The notes under the pieces were generated by a model. The model was not told where the DNA came from and did not search any database. It saw only the letters and a program-made list of their open reading frames with translations. 64,000 bases of DNA from an uncultured Pelagibacteraceae bacterium (lineage in GTDB: Bacteria; Pseudomonadota; Alphaproteobacteria; Pelagibacterales; Pelagibacteraceae), in contig CACIHQ010000001.1 of assembly GCA_902586495.1 (NCBI GenBank), positions 1-64,000 on the forward strand, in the 5' to 3' direction. Positions 10,107-20,656 of the stretch are shown piece by piece. The translations under genes and the position numbers were made by a program. The first letter of the stretch is position 1. The number at the start of each line of letters is the position of its first letter.

Positions 10107-11786
10107 CCATTTTTTTTCTTTTTTTTTAAGGTATTTTGATAAAGTCAAATATATAACCAAATGATAATTAAAAAGATAATTTTTTTCTTCTTTACTAAGA
10201 AGTTTAAAATTAATCAAATTTCTATCGATTGGAGCTAACGTAAGATTTTTAAAAAATAATTTTTTTTTATTACTTGAAACATATATAAGATTTTCTATCC
10301 TAATACCAAATTTTCCTTTTTTATAATAGCCTGGTTCGTTGCTAAGTATCATACCTTCCTTTAGTTTAATTTTATTAAATTTAGAAATTGCCTGAGGACC
10401 TTCATGTACATTGGAAAAAAAACCAACACCATGTCCCGTGCCATGTTCATAATCTAGACCACTTTTTTTTAAATTTAATCTAGCTCTTTTATCAATTAGT
10501 TTACCATTGTAATGAGTTCTAAGATTTGAAGTTACAACAGCGATGTGACTTTTTAAAACATTTGTAAAGACGTCCTTTATAGAACTTGAGGGTTCAGAAA
10601 AACATATCGTTCTAGTTACGTCCGTAGTGCCATATTGGTATTGACCCCCTGAGTCACATAAAAAAATATCTTTTTTATCAATTATTTTTGTATTTTTTTT
10701 TGTAGCGCGATAGTGAATGATTGCTCCATTTTTTCCTGCTCCTGCGATAGTACTAAAACTCGGAAATAAATATCTTTTGTTTTTTTTTCTAAATTTTTCT
10801 AATTTGTTCTGCGCATCAACTTCTGTTAATTTCTTTTTGTTTTTTATTTTTATCCAATATAAAAATTTAGTTAATGCTACTCCGTCATCAACATGTGCAT
10901 TAATAATGTTATTAATCTCAATCTTGTTTTTAATTGCTTTTAAAGCATATATTGGGTCATCTTCCTTTAAAATTTTATGTTTTTTGATTAGAGAGTTTCG
11001 GTAAAATATTGAACACGTTTTTTGGTCAATTATAAATTTACTTTTTTTGATTTTATTAAAAAAATTAATTATCTCTTTAGGATTTATTATCTGGTTTTTA
11101 AAAATTTTTTTTTCTTTAATTAGTTTTATAACTTTCCCCTTTTCACTTATAAGGAAAATTTCTTTATTTCTATTCAAAAGTAAACGACAATGTGGCATTG
11201 GGCTATGAGGATTGTCATGACCTCGAATATTTAATAACCATGCAACATTCTCTGGTGCGCTAACAAATAAATAATCAACTTTTTCTTTTTTTAAAATATT
11301 AGAAATTTTTCTAATTTTATTGACATGACTTTCGCCAGTTATCTCGTCTTTTAAAGAATAAAACTGCTTATTTTTTTTTGGGTATTTACTGTAAATTTTA
11401 TCGATTAAATTGAAGTTTATTATTTTAATCTTATTATACTTTAAAAAAAATTTTTTAATTTCATTCTCTGTAAATATTTTTGGATCTATGCCTAAAGTAA
11501 TATTTTTAAACAACCTACAATTCAGAATTTCACCTAGCTTTTTGATTATAAAATTATTTCCAGTCTCTATTTGTGCTTGAAGAGAGTATCTTCCATCAAC
11601 AAATAAGTAATTCTTTTTTTTTAAAATTACTGCATATCCAGCTGATCCACTAAAATTTGAAATAGTCTTTAGTCTATCATTTAAAGAGTATTCAGAGAAA
11701 AATTCATCGTTTTTAGGTATTACATACCCATCTATACCATGTGTATCAAATTTTTTTTTTAAGTTTGATAATCTTTTTTTTATCAT
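10089..11786 (-). CDS. pepP: Xaa-Pro aminopeptidase (M24 family)
   Basis: Creatinase N-term + M24 metal ligands (FLCDSGGQYQYGTTDVTRT, HGTGHGVG, SNEPGYY). Confidence 0.88.
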   Translation of the reverse strand: MIKKRLSNLKKKFDTHGIDGYVIPKNDEFFSEYSLNDRLKTISNFSGSAGYAVILKKKNYLFVDGRYSLQAQIETGNNFIIKKLGEILNCRLFKNITLGIDPKIFTENEIKKFFLKYNKIKIINFNLIDKIYSKYPKKNKQFYSLKDEITGESHVNKIRKISNILKKEKVDYLFVSAPENVAWLLNIRGHDNPHSPMPHCRLLLNRNKEIFLISEKGKVIKLIKEKKIFKNQIINPKEIINFFNKIKKSKFIIDQKTCSIFYRNSLIKKHKILKEDDPIYALKAIKNKIEINNIINAHVDDGVALTKFLYWIKIKNKKKLTEVDAQNKLEKFRKKNKRYLFPSFSTIAGAGKNGAIIHYRATKKNTKIIDKKDIFLCDSGGQYQYGTTDVTRTICFSEPSSSIKDVFTNVLKSHIAVVTSNLRTHYNGKLIDKRARLNLKKSGLDYEHGTGHGVGFFSNVHEGPQAISKFNKIKLKEGMILSNEPGYYKKGKFGIRIENLIYVSSNKKKLFFKNLTLAPIDRNLINFKLLSKEEKNYLFNYHLVIYLTLSKYLKKKEKKWLASFI

Positions 11787-13822
11787 TTAAGTTTTTTTTG
11801 ATATCTGATCCAACCAGGGCTCCTTATATTGTCATCATTATTAAACTCTATATCTTGGTTAAATTCAAAGTCATCTATTTCGTCTTTATCTTGATCAAAA
11901 AAAGAATTCTTTTCTAAAAATTTTTCAGGAAGTTCACTAATAAATCTTGAAGCCATACTGTCAACCCAATCCCCTTGGTAAAATCTGTTCATTGAAAATG
12001 ATATAATTAATTTTTCTTTAGCTCTAGTGATCCCAACATATGCTAATCTCCTTTCTTCTTCTAAACCGTTTTGTCCTTTTTCTTCAATAGATTTTTGATG
12101 AGGAAAAAGTCCTTCTTCCCATCCAGGTAAAAAAACAACATCAAATTCTAAACCCTTAGCAGCATGCATCGTCATCATATTTATTTTTTCACCATCCCAA
12201 TTTTGATCGATTGAAGTTGCCAATGAAACATGTTCCAAAAAACTTTCTAAGTTATCGAATTCTTTCATTGCACTTATAAGTTCTTTGATATTTTCAAGTT
12301 TATTTTCATTTTCTAAGTCTTTTTTATTTTTAAGCATTGCTGAATATCCTGACTCGTCAAGAACCAACTGAATTAATTTGACATGATTAATATTTTTAAT
12401 TTTTAAATCGTTTCTCCATTTATTTATTAAATCTAAAAAAAGTGTTAATCCTATTTTCGCTTTTGGTTTGATCAAATTTTGATCCATCATCTTTTTTGAG
12501 GAAGTTTCTAAACAAAGTGAATTTTTTTTTGAAAACTTATGTATTTCTTTGAGAGTAGTTTCGCCTATTGATCTCTTTGGATTATTAACAATTCGCTCAA
12601 AAGCAAGGTCATCTTTACCTTGGTAGATTAAGCGAAGATAAGCAATACAATCTTTTATTTCTGCTCTTTCATAAAACTTTATTCCACCAAGTATTCTATA
12701 AGGCATTCCTATCTTTAAAAATCTTTCCTCAAATTCTCTAGTTTGAAAAATTGCTCGAACTAATATGGCAATATTATTAAGTGAATATTTTTTTTTAATT
12801 TTTTCTATTTCATCGGAAATTCCTATTGCTTCATCTTTGCCATTTTTAAAACAGTTTAAATTTACTAAATCGCCATCTTTCATATTTGTTTCAAGAGTTT
12901 TGCCAACACGTTTTTCGTTGTTAGAAATTAAATTTGAAGCTACAGATAGAATATTTTGAGTAGATCTATAATTTTGTTCTAACCTTATAACTTTTGTATT
13001 TTTATAAATTTTATCAAATTCCAAGAAATTTTTTATTTCTGCTCCTCTCCAACTATAAATAGACTGATCGTCATCACCAACACAACAAATATTTTGATCA
13101 TTTCCTACTAATAAATTGAGCCATTTGTTTTGAACAAAATTTGTATCTTGATATTCATCTACTAAAATATATTTAAAGTTTTTTTTATATAATTCTCTGA
13201 TATCGGAATTTTTTTCTAAAATTCTTACTGAATGTAATATTAGATCTCCAAAATCACATGAGTTTAAATCTGTGAGCTTTTGTTGATAAATTTTATAAAT
13301 TGGTAAAATTGTTTTTTCATACATATCTTTTTTATTAACCACTACCTCGTTGGGATAGAAACCTCTATTTTTCCATTTATCAATAATTGCTAGTATATAT
13401 TTTGGTGATATTTTTTTGAAATCAATATTTTCAGCTTTACAAATATTTTTAATTAGCCTGTTTTGATCATCTGTATCAACAATCGTAAAGTTTGAATTAA
13501 GGTTTACTGCTGTGGAATGTTTTCTTAATAATTTAGCACAAATAGAATGGAAAGTACCAAGCCAAGATAATCCAACTGCAGACGAGCCCAGTATTTGACT
13601 TACTCTATTTTGCATTTCTTTAGCTGCCTTATTGGTAAAAGTTACTGCCAGGATTTGATTTGGAAAAGCTTTTCTTTCTTTAATAATGTTAGCTATTCTC
13701 GTTGTTAATACCTTTGTTTTTCCTGATCCAGCACCTGCAACAATTAAGAGAGGGCCATCGATGTGTGTTACAGCATCTTTTTGAGCTTTATTTAGATTTT
13801 TTAAATAATCAGAGTTTACCAT
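11783..13822 (-). CDS. uvrD: UvrD/PcrA-family DNA helicase
   Basis: Walker A AGAGSGKTKVL, DEYQDTN, QNYRSTQNIL, TMHAAKGLEFD, VGITRAKE motifs. Confidence 0.95.
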   Translation of the reverse strand: MVNSDYLKNLNKAQKDAVTHIDGPLLIVAGAGSGKTKVLTTRIANIIKERKAFPNQILAVTFTNKAAKEMQNRVSQILGSSAVGLSWLGTFHSICAKLLRKHSTAVNLNSNFTIVDTDDQNRLIKNICKAENIDFKKISPKYILAIIDKWKNRGFYPNEVVVNKKDMYEKTILPIYKIYQQKLTDLNSCDFGDLILHSVRILEKNSDIRELYKKNFKYILVDEYQDTNFVQNKWLNLLVGNDQNICCVGDDDQSIYSWRGAEIKNFLEFDKIYKNTKVIRLEQNYRSTQNILSVASNLISNNEKRVGKTLETNMKDGDLVNLNCFKNGKDEAIGISDEIEKIKKKYSLNNIAILVRAIFQTREFEERFLKIGMPYRILGGIKFYERAEIKDCIAYLRLIYQGKDDLAFERIVNNPKRSIGETTLKEIHKFSKKNSLCLETSSKKMMDQNLIKPKAKIGLTLFLDLINKWRNDLKIKNINHVKLIQLVLDESGYSAMLKNKKDLENENKLENIKELISAMKEFDNLESFLEHVSLATSIDQNWDGEKINMMTMHAAKGLEFDVVFLPGWEEGLFPHQKSIEEKGQNGLEEERRLAYVGITRAKEKLIISFSMNRFYQGDWVDSMASRFISELPEKFLEKNSFFDQDKDEIDDFEFNQDIEFNNDDNIRSPGWIRYQKKLK

Positions 13823-13856
13823 TTAATATAATTTATTATAAGTTGGATCAAAAATA

Positions 13857-15344
13857 ATGAATAAATTAAATTTAATTCCAAAAAAAATTAAGCAAAGATT
13901 TTTATCAATAAATGACTCCTTAGAAAACCACTTTAGTAAATTAAATTTTATTAAAACATTCTCTAAAAAAAACAATATTCTTGCAAATAATAGAGTTTTT
14001 TTTGGATTATCAGCAGTCCTAATTTTGACACTGAGTTATTTTTTATTACCAACTTTGTACAATAAAGATAAATCCCAAGTTGAAATAAAGAATCAAATTT
14101 TAAAAAAATACGATATTAATGTAAAATTTAATGAAAAAATTAGGTATGGACTTCTTCCAAAACCACACTTCACTAGCAAAAATTTATCGATCTTAAATGA
14201 TGAAAAAGAAATAGGTATAGTTAAAAATTTTAAGATATTTATTGATTTTGGAAATTTTTTTTCCATAGATAATCTAGATGTTAAAGATTTAGTATTGAAT
14301 AAAACAGATTTTAATTTGAATAAAAAAGATTTACTTTTTTTTGATAAATTACTTAAAATGGAACCCAATGAAAATAGAATAATTTTTAAAAAAAGTAATA
14401 TATTTTTTAAAAATTTAGATGAAGAGCTGTTATTTTTAAATAAAATTAATAACAGTAAATTTTATTTTGACTCATATAATCTGGAGAATGTTCTTATATC
14501 AAAAAATGAAATTTTTAATATTCCATATACTCTCAATTTAAAAAATAATAAATTTAGAAAAAATTTTTTTATAAAATTTAATTCAAAAAAAATAAGGTTA
14601 GATATTGAAAATAATACAAATTACCAGGATATATTAAAAAAGGGTAAAGTAGATTTGCTATTTGTTAATAAAAATGAATCATTCTTTTATGAAATAGATA
14701 AAAATTCTTTAAGGTTTTCATCAATTGGTAAAAAAAAATTTAACGGATATTTTGATTTTAAACCTTTTTATCTAAAAGCAGCTTTTAACTATGAGGGAAT
14801 AAGTGCAAAAGATATTTTAAAGAATGATTCTATACTTGTTGAATTATTTAAATCTGAAATTTTAAACAATCAGAATTTAAATGTAAATATAGATCTGAAT
14901 ATTAATGATATTACCAATGTAGATCATTTAAATGATCTAAAATTAAAATTAAATTTAGATCAAGGAGATATAACTTTTTCAAAATCTAGAATAATGTGGA
15001 AGGATGATCTTGAAATCAATTTAAAAGAAGGTTTATTAAGTTATGATCAAAATGAAATTTTTTTAATTGGAAAACTTGTAATTAATGCGAATAATATTGA
15101 TAATTTTTATAAATCATTTCAAATAAAAAAAGTTCATCGAAAAAAATTAAACAAACTTGAATTAGATTTTGTTTATAATTTTAATAAAAATAAATTTATT
15201 TTTGACAATGTAAAAATTGATAATAAATCTAACGATAAACTTAACCAATTTCTTGATAATTTTAATTCAACAGATAAAAAGTTCTTCAACAAAATTGTTT
15301 TTAAAAATTTTGTAAATAATTTCTTCAGTAGCTACGCGGGATAA
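13857..15344 (+). CDS. AsmA-like single-TM protein of unknown function
   Basis: Long ORF with one N-terminal TM followed by beta-rich repeats resembling AsmA-type domains; no catalytic motif seen. Confidence 0.6.
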   Translation: MNKLNLIPKKIKQRFLSINDSLENHFSKLNFIKTFSKKNNILANNRVFFGLSAVLILTLSYFLLPTLYNKDKSQVEIKNQILKKYDINVKFNEKIRYGLLPKPHFTSKNLSILNDEKEIGIVKNFKIFIDFGNFFSIDNLDVKDLVLNKTDFNLNKKDLLFFDKLLKMEPNENRIIFKKSNIFFKNLDEELLFLNKINNSKFYFDSYNLENVLISKNEIFNIPYTLNLKNNKFRKNFFIKFNSKKIRLDIENNTNYQDILKKGKVDLLFVNKNESFFYEIDKNSLRFSSIGKKKFNGYFDFKPFYLKAAFNYEGISAKDILKNDSILVELFKSEILNNQNLNVNIDLNINDITNVDHLNDLKLKLNLDQGDITFSKSRIMWKDDLEINLKEGLLSYDQNEIFLIGKLVINANNIDNFYKSFQIKKVHRKKLNKLELDFVYNFNKNKFIFDNVKIDNKSNDKLNQFLDNFNSTDKKFFNKIVFKNFVNNFFSSYAG

Positions 15345-16720
15345 ATCATCTTTTTTGGATCAACAATTTTATCGTATTCTTTTTCATTAATTAACCCAGA
15401 TTTTAAAGCCTCGAACTTTAATGTTGATCCATTTTTTAAAGCAGATTTAGCGATGTTTGCAGCTTTATCATACCCTATTTTTGGTGCTAATGCGGTAACT
15501 AACATTAAAGAATTTTCTAGGTAATGCTTTATTTTAACTTTATCAGCTCTAATTCCCTTAATGCAATACAATGCAAAATTTTTCGAGCTATCTGATAATA
15601 GATCAATTGATTGTAAAATGTTATGAGCGATCAAAGGTTTGAATACATTTAATTCAAAATGGCCATGTGATCCAGCCATTGTAATACCATTATGATTACC
15701 AATAACCTTGACGCAAACCATTGTGACTGCTTCTGATTGAGTGGGATTTACTTTTCCTGGCATTATTGAGGAACCTGGTTCATTTGCTGGCAAAATTAAT
15801 TCGCCATATCCAGCTCTCGGTCCGGAACCTAAAAATCGTATATCATTAGCAATTTTCATCAAACAAACAGCAGTAGTATTTAATGTTCCTGAAAAATTTA
15901 CTATTTCATCGTGAGCAGCTAGTGCCGCAAACTTATTTTTCGTTGGTTTAAAAGGAATTTTTGTAATTTTCTTTATTTGATTGATTATTTTTTTATCAAA
16001 ACCTTTTTTACTATTAATACCTGTGCCAACAGCAGTTCCACCCTGCGCTAAAAAGTAAATTTCATTTAATGCATTTTTAATTCTTAAGATACAGTCTTGC
16101 AGTTGTGACTGATAGCCAGAAAATTCTTGTCCTAATGATAAAGGAGTTGCGTCTTGTAAGTGGGTTCTTCCTACTTTAATTATTTTCTTAAATTCAGTAA
16201 CTTTTTTTTTTAAATTTTTATTTAATAATTCTAATGCTGGTAATAATTTTTTTTTAGTTTCAACGGCTATTGCAATATGCATAGCAGTCGGAAAAACATC
16301 ATTAGTAGACTGAGATTTATTGACATGATCGTTAGGATGCACAGGTTTTTTTGAACCTTTTTTCCCTCCTAAAATTTCAATAGCTCTATTTGCAATTACC
16401 TCATTTACATTCATGTTTGTTTGAGTACCAGAACCGGTTTGCCAAACTTTTAGTGGAAAATGATTATCTAATTTTCCTGCAATTACCTCATTTGATGCCT
16501 TTATAATTGCTTTTGAAATATTTGGTGAAATTTGGTTTTCTTTTGCGTGTACTATTGCAGCTGCTTTTTTTATAATAGCTATTGATTTAATTAGTGTTGG
16601 TCTTACTAGAAATTCACCAATATCAAAATATTTTTTTGACCTCTGAGTTGATGCGCCCCAATATTTATCATTAGGAACATTAATAGATCCTATACTGTCA
16701 AATTCTTTTCTTAATTTCAT
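15332..16720 (-). CDS. fumC: Class II fumarate hydratase
   Basis: [16 protein letters not shown] signature, [21 protein letters not shown]. Confidence 0.97.
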   Translation of the reverse strand: MKLRKEFDSIGSINVPNDKYWGASTQRSKKYFDIGEFLVRPTLIKSIAIIKKAAAIVHAKENQISPNISKAIIKASNEVIAGKLDNHFPLKVWQTGSGTQTNMNVNEVIANRAIEILGGKKGSKKPVHPNDHVNKSQSTNDVFPTAMHIAIAVETKKKLLPALELLNKNLKKKVTEFKKIIKVGRTHLQDATPLSLGQEFSGYQSQLQDCILRIKNALNEIYFLAQGGTAVGTGINSKKGFDKKIINQIKKITKIPFKPTKNKFAALAAHDEIVNFSGTLNTTAVCLMKIANDIRFLGSGPRAGYGELILPANEPGSSIMPGKVNPTQSEAVTMVCVKVIGNHNGITMAGSHGHFELNVFKPLIAHNILQSIDLLSDSSKNFALYCIKGIRADKVKIKHYLENSLMLVTALAPKIGYDKAANIAKSALKNGSTLKFEALKSGLINEKEYDKIVDPKKMIYPA

Positions 16721-16786
16721 TGATTAATTAGCAATTAATAAATTATTATGAATATACATTATTTTTAAAAAACTTACAGGAGCATT

Positions 16787-17158
16787 ATGTCAAATTTTAG
16801 TAAGGTTGGAGTTTTCATGAAAACTTTTGGACAAGAAGTTAAAGATAAACCCTCATTTAGCACAGATAAAATCAACAAATTAAGACTAGACCTAATAAAA
16901 GAGGAATTGAGCGAGCTAACAGAGGCAATGAACAGTAAAGATTTATTAGAGGTTGCAGATGCACTAACAGATATACTTTACGTCACTTACGGTGCGGGCC
17001 ATGCATTTGGTATTAATTTAGATAAGTGTTTTGAAGAGGTTCAAAAGTCAAATATGAGTAAATTGGATGACAATGGAAAACCAATTTATAATGAGCATGG
17101 TAAAGTAATGAAGGGGCCAAATTATTTTAAGCCAGACTTAACAAAATTCATAAATTAA
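16787..17158 (+). CDS. MazG-like / phosphoribosyl-ATP pyrophosphohydrolase-like NTP pyrophosphatase
   Basis: EExxE...DxxxD-type motif: LIKEELSELTEAMNSKDLLEVADALTDILYVTYG. Confidence 0.8.
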   Translation: MSNFSKVGVFMKTFGQEVKDKPSFSTDKINKLRLDLIKEELSELTEAMNSKDLLEVADALTDILYVTYGAGHAFGINLDKCFEEVQKSNMSKLDDNGKPIYNEHGKVMKGPNYFKPDLTKFIN

Positions 17159-17988
17159 AATTCAAGCTTAAAATCTGTTGCTGTAGCGCTGTGTGTTATA
17201 CTTCCAACTGAAACTCTATTGACCCCGGTTTTCGCGACAGATTTAATTGTTTTAAGACTAATGTTTCCAGACGCCTCAGTTTCATAATTTTTTTTTGCAA
17301 GTTTAACTCCAAGTTTTAAGTTTTTGTTACTCATATTATCAAATAAAACCCTATCGAATTTTAAACCAATAATTTGTTTAAGTTGATTGAGATTATCTAC
17401 TTCAACTGTAATCTTCCTTCCTTTTTTATTCTTAATAGCTGAAGAAACTAATCTTTTTATATTTGAACTTGCAACATGATTATCTTTAATAAGAAACTCA
17501 TCACTAAGATTAAATCTGTGATTGGTTCCACCACCTAATTTGACAGCATATTTTTGAATAACTCTTAAATTTGGAATAGTTTTTCTTGTGCAACATATCT
17601 TACACTTTTTTCCTGCTAGTTTTACAAACTTATTTGTTTTTGTCGCAATACCTGAAATATGTGATAAAAAATTTAAAGCCACTCTTTCTGCAATTAATAT
17701 GTTTTGAACATTACCTTGAATTATTGCAACGAGTGATTTTTTCTTAACAAAAGTTCCATCTTTTTTTTTTACAATAAATTTTATTTTTTTATCAATAAGA
17801 GAAAATGCGCTTTTTGCAAATAATAATCCTCCAATAATTGCATCTTCATTAGCTATTAATTTTGCTCTGATTGTTTTGTTATTTTTTACAAGACTTGAGG
17901 TAATATCTCCAGAGGGATACAAATCTTCATTTAGTGCAAGCTTGACAGTATTTTTGATAAAATTTTCACTTAGTTTTATTTGAGACAC
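17155..17988 (-). CDS. nadC: Nicotinate-nucleotide pyrophosphorylase (carboxylating)
   Basis: DLYPSGDITSSL, ERVALNFLSHISGIAT, CCTRKTIPNLR, SVGSITHSA motifs. Confidence 0.96.
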   Translation of the reverse strand: MSQIKLSENFIKNTVKLALNEDLYPSGDITSSLVKNNKTIRAKLIANEDAIIGGLLFAKSAFSLIDKKIKFIVKKKDGTFVKKKSLVAIIQGNVQNILIAERVALNFLSHISGIATKTNKFVKLAGKKCKICCTRKTIPNLRVIQKYAVKLGGGTNHRFNLSDEFLIKDNHVASSNIKRLVSSAIKNKKGRKITVEVDNLNQLKQIIGLKFDRVLFDNMSNKNLKLGVKLAKKNYETEASGNISLKTIKSVAKTGVNRVSVGSITHSATATDFKLEF

Positions 17989-17994
17989 AAAAAG

Positions 17995-18984
17995 TTATCT
18001 ACCGATAGCAACCATTTTTTCTACAGACAATCTAGCTTTATTGATTGTCTCTTGATCCATAATAATTTCACCAGTTTCATTTTCTAAGCAGTCAAGTATT
18101 TTTGGTAGAGTTATTTTTTTCATATGAGGACACATATTGCATGGTCTTATAAACTCTACATTTGGATTCTCAACTTGAATATTATCACTCATAGAACATT
18201 CAGTAACCATCATTACTTTTTTAGGCTGGTTATCTTTCACATAATTAATCATGCCAGATGTGGATCCAGCAAAATCACTTGCTTTAATCACTTCAGGAGG
18301 ACATTCCGGATGTGCAATAATTTTTATACCTGGATTATTTTTTCGAATGTTTATAATTTCCTTCTCATTAAACTGATCGTGTACAATACAAATTCCTTTC
18401 CAAGAAATTATTTCAACATCTGTTTGTGAAGCAACATATTTTGCCAAATAATCATCAGGAAGAAAAATAACTTTTTTAACACCAAGTGATTTTACAATTT
18501 TGACCGCATTAGCTGATGTGCAACATACATCTGTCTCAGCTTTAACATCCGCAGATGTATTTACATAAGAAACAACAGGTACACCTGGATACTTTTCTTT
18601 GAGTAATCTTACATCTTTACCAGTAATTGAAGAAGATAATGAGCATCCTGCTTTCATGTCTGGTAACAAAACTTTTTTGTTTGGGCTCATTAACTTTGCA
18701 GTTTCAGCCATAAAGTGAACACCCGCCATAACAATTATATCTGCAGAAGTTTTTGATGCTTCAACAGCTAATGCAAGAGAGTCAGCTGAAAAATCTGCTA
18801 TGCCGTGGTAAATTTCTGGAGTTTGATAGTTATGAGCAAGAATAACTGCATTTTTTTCTTTTTTAAGTTTATTAATTTTGTGAATATAAGGCGCGTGCAC
18901 AGACCATTCAATTTCAGGCATTACCTTAGATATTTTTTTGTAAATAGGGTCAGTTGCTTGCTTTACTTCTTGGTTAAATTCCAT
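17995..18984 (-). CDS. nadA: Quinolinate synthase
   Basis: ILAHNYQTPEI, MAGVHFMAETAK, conserved cysteines incl. FIRPCNMCPHMKKI. Confidence 0.96.
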   Translation of the reverse strand: MEFNQEVKQATDPIYKKISKVMPEIEWSVHAPYIHKINKLKKEKNAVILAHNYQTPEIYHGIADFSADSLALAVEASKTSADIIVMAGVHFMAETAKLMSPNKKVLLPDMKAGCSLSSSITGKDVRLLKEKYPGVPVVSYVNTSADVKAETDVCCTSANAVKIVKSLGVKKVIFLPDDYLAKYVASQTDVEIISWKGICIVHDQFNEKEIINIRKNNPGIKIIAHPECPPEVIKASDFAGSTSGMINYVKDNQPKKVMMVTECSMSDNIQVENPNVEFIRPCNMCPHMKKITLPKILDCLENETGEIIMDQETINKARLSVEKMVAIGR

Positions 18985-19041
18985 AATAAAAATCTATCAA
19001 TTTGAAACCTGCTTGTCATTGATTTAATGTGGGTCATATTT

Positions 19042-19127
19042 GCGGCCATGCTGAAATTGGTAGACAGGCACGGTTGAGGGCCGTGTGGACCTAGTCCATG
19101 AGAGTTCGAGTCTCTCTGGCCGCACCA
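19042..19127 (+). tRNA. tRNA-Leu(GAG), CCA encoded
   Basis: GCGGCCA...TGGCCGC acceptor + ACCA; anticodon stem CACGG/CCGTG with loop TTGAGGG; variable arm; GTTCGAGTC T-loop. Confidence 0.96.
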
Positions 19128-19200
19128 AATGTAACTTTTTAAACATTAATCATCTATATTCTCGGATGCATAAAATATTTTTTTGGTTTAAAAATAGCTC

Positions 19201-19620
19201 GTGAAATTGCTAAAATTTATAAGTTTATTATTTATCTTTTTTCTTACGAGCTTTAAAGCTTTTGGAGCAGTTTCGTCATTTGTTGACGATATCGATGTTC
19301 CAAAAAATAGTGACAAAGGCCAGAACTCACCCTCAGGTATAACTTTTAACCCGGATGGTACCAGAATGTTCATTGCTGGTTTTTCTGCTAATAGAGTGAT
19401 CCAATATACATTAAGTACTCCTTTTGATATTTCAGAAGCAACTTTTTTAACTAACTCCTTTTGTAATATCGGAGGTGAGGCATTAGATGGCACTAATATC
19501 GAATTTAACTCTGATGGAACAAAATTTTTTTTAACTGACATGGCAGACGATGATGTAGAAATATACTCATTAACAACTGCTTATGACATTTCAAGACTCT
19601 TTAGCGAAACTATCTCATAA
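19201..19620 (+). pseudogene. Truncated secreted beta-propeller-type repeat protein (GTG start)
   Basis: Signal peptide plus about two 'SGITFNPDGTRMFI...IQYTLSTPFDIS' repeats then an early stop; far shorter than a full propeller. Confidence 0.55.
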
Positions 19621-19723
19621 TAAGGAATTAGATAATTTTCAAATCAATTTAGATAGTCATTATGAACTTTTTGACAAAGATCCCGATTATGGGCTGTTTA
19701 TAAAATTATTAAGTGTAAATTAA
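19583..19723 (+). other. 46-aa ORF overlapping the truncated propeller; possible remnant C-terminus
   Basis: ATG-initiated frame MTFQDSLAKLSHNKELDNFQINLDSHYELFDKDPDYGLFIKLLSVN, ends at ygfZ stop. Confidence 0.4.
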
Positions 19724-20613
19724 TTATTAAGACTTAACCATTCAGGTACTAAAATTTTAAAGGTTCCATTTTTACTTTTGAAAACTTGATTTTTGTTAAA
19801 ATTTTTATCTAAAAACTTTATTAAGGCAAAAGGGTAATTTTCATTAATTAATACTTTACCAATCTCTACATCATTATTAACAATTTTTTCATCTTCTGAT
19901 AAATTTCCCTCAATTATTTCAATAGGCAATAATCTTTTTGATAGTTTGTTTTTTAAATTTATTCGTGCTGTATTCTCCTGACCTACAAAACATCCTTTTT
20001 TAAAATCAATTCCGTTAAGTTCAGCATAATTACACTCAATACCAAATAATTTATTTTCTAGCTTATTTAAATATTTCGGAACAACTCCTAATTTATGACT
20101 CTGAGAGTAATATTTTTCAATATTATCATCTTTTAAATCAAGTTTTTTTAATGATAAGTAAAGCTTTTCTAAGTTGATTATTAAACGTGCACCTAAATTT
20201 TTATTTCTAGGATCTAGAATGATAGGATCTTCCCTATATTTAAAAGTAAAACCCAATATGTCTTTTGATCCTTCAATCGATAAATATTTTTCGTAATTAA
20301 AACTTGCTACAACGAATTCATTACTTAAATCTAATATCTCCACTTTTGATCTGAGTTTATACATGTTTAGTTGTTTAAATATTGCCTCTGATTGAGATTT
20401 TTCACAATCGATGAAAAAACCTAATTTATGTTTTACAATTATAAATTCATAAAGAAATTTACCCTGAGGTGTTAATAAAGACGCAAAACAACTAGAACTA
20501 TCATTTACTTTATTGATGTCATTACTTATTAAATTTTGAAGAAAATTTTTAGCATCTAAGCCATTAACGTAGAGTATGGATCTGTCTTTTAATATAAAAA
20601 CACTGTTATTCAT
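19720..20613 (-). CDS. ygfZ: YgfZ/GcvT-like folate-binding Fe-S protein (likely start MNNSVF at 20613; ORF opens at 20676)
   Basis: KGCFVGQENTARI matches YgfZ signature KGCYxGQE. Confidence 0.9.
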   Translation of the reverse strand: MNNSVFILKDRSILYVNGLDAKNFLQNLISNDINKVNDSSSCFASLLTPQGKFLYEFIIVKHKLGFFIDCEKSQSEAIFKQLNMYKLRSKVEILDLSNEFVVASFNYEKYLSIEGSKDILGFTFKYREDPIILDPRNKNLGARLIINLEKLYLSLKKLDLKDDNIEKYYSQSHKLGVVPKYLNKLENKLFGIECNYAELNGIDFKKGCFVGQENTARINLKNKLSKRLLPIEIIEGNLSEDEKIVNNDVEIGKVLINENYPFALIKFLDKNFNKNQVFKSKNGTFKILVPEWLSLNN

Positions 20614-20656
20614 GTTTGATTGATAGCTATTTTTAATATAATAACTTTTTTCATAA

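Noticed and set aside
11040-11800. Runs of poly-T/poly-A as possible slippage or regulatory sites
   Set aside because: Homopolymer runs occur throughout the window because of Lys/Phe-rich coding at low GC; no frame disruption is tied to them.
18124-18429. 101-aa ORF antisense to nadA
   Set aside because: nadA is clear on the other strand; the His/Tyr/Phe-rich translation is a frame artefact.
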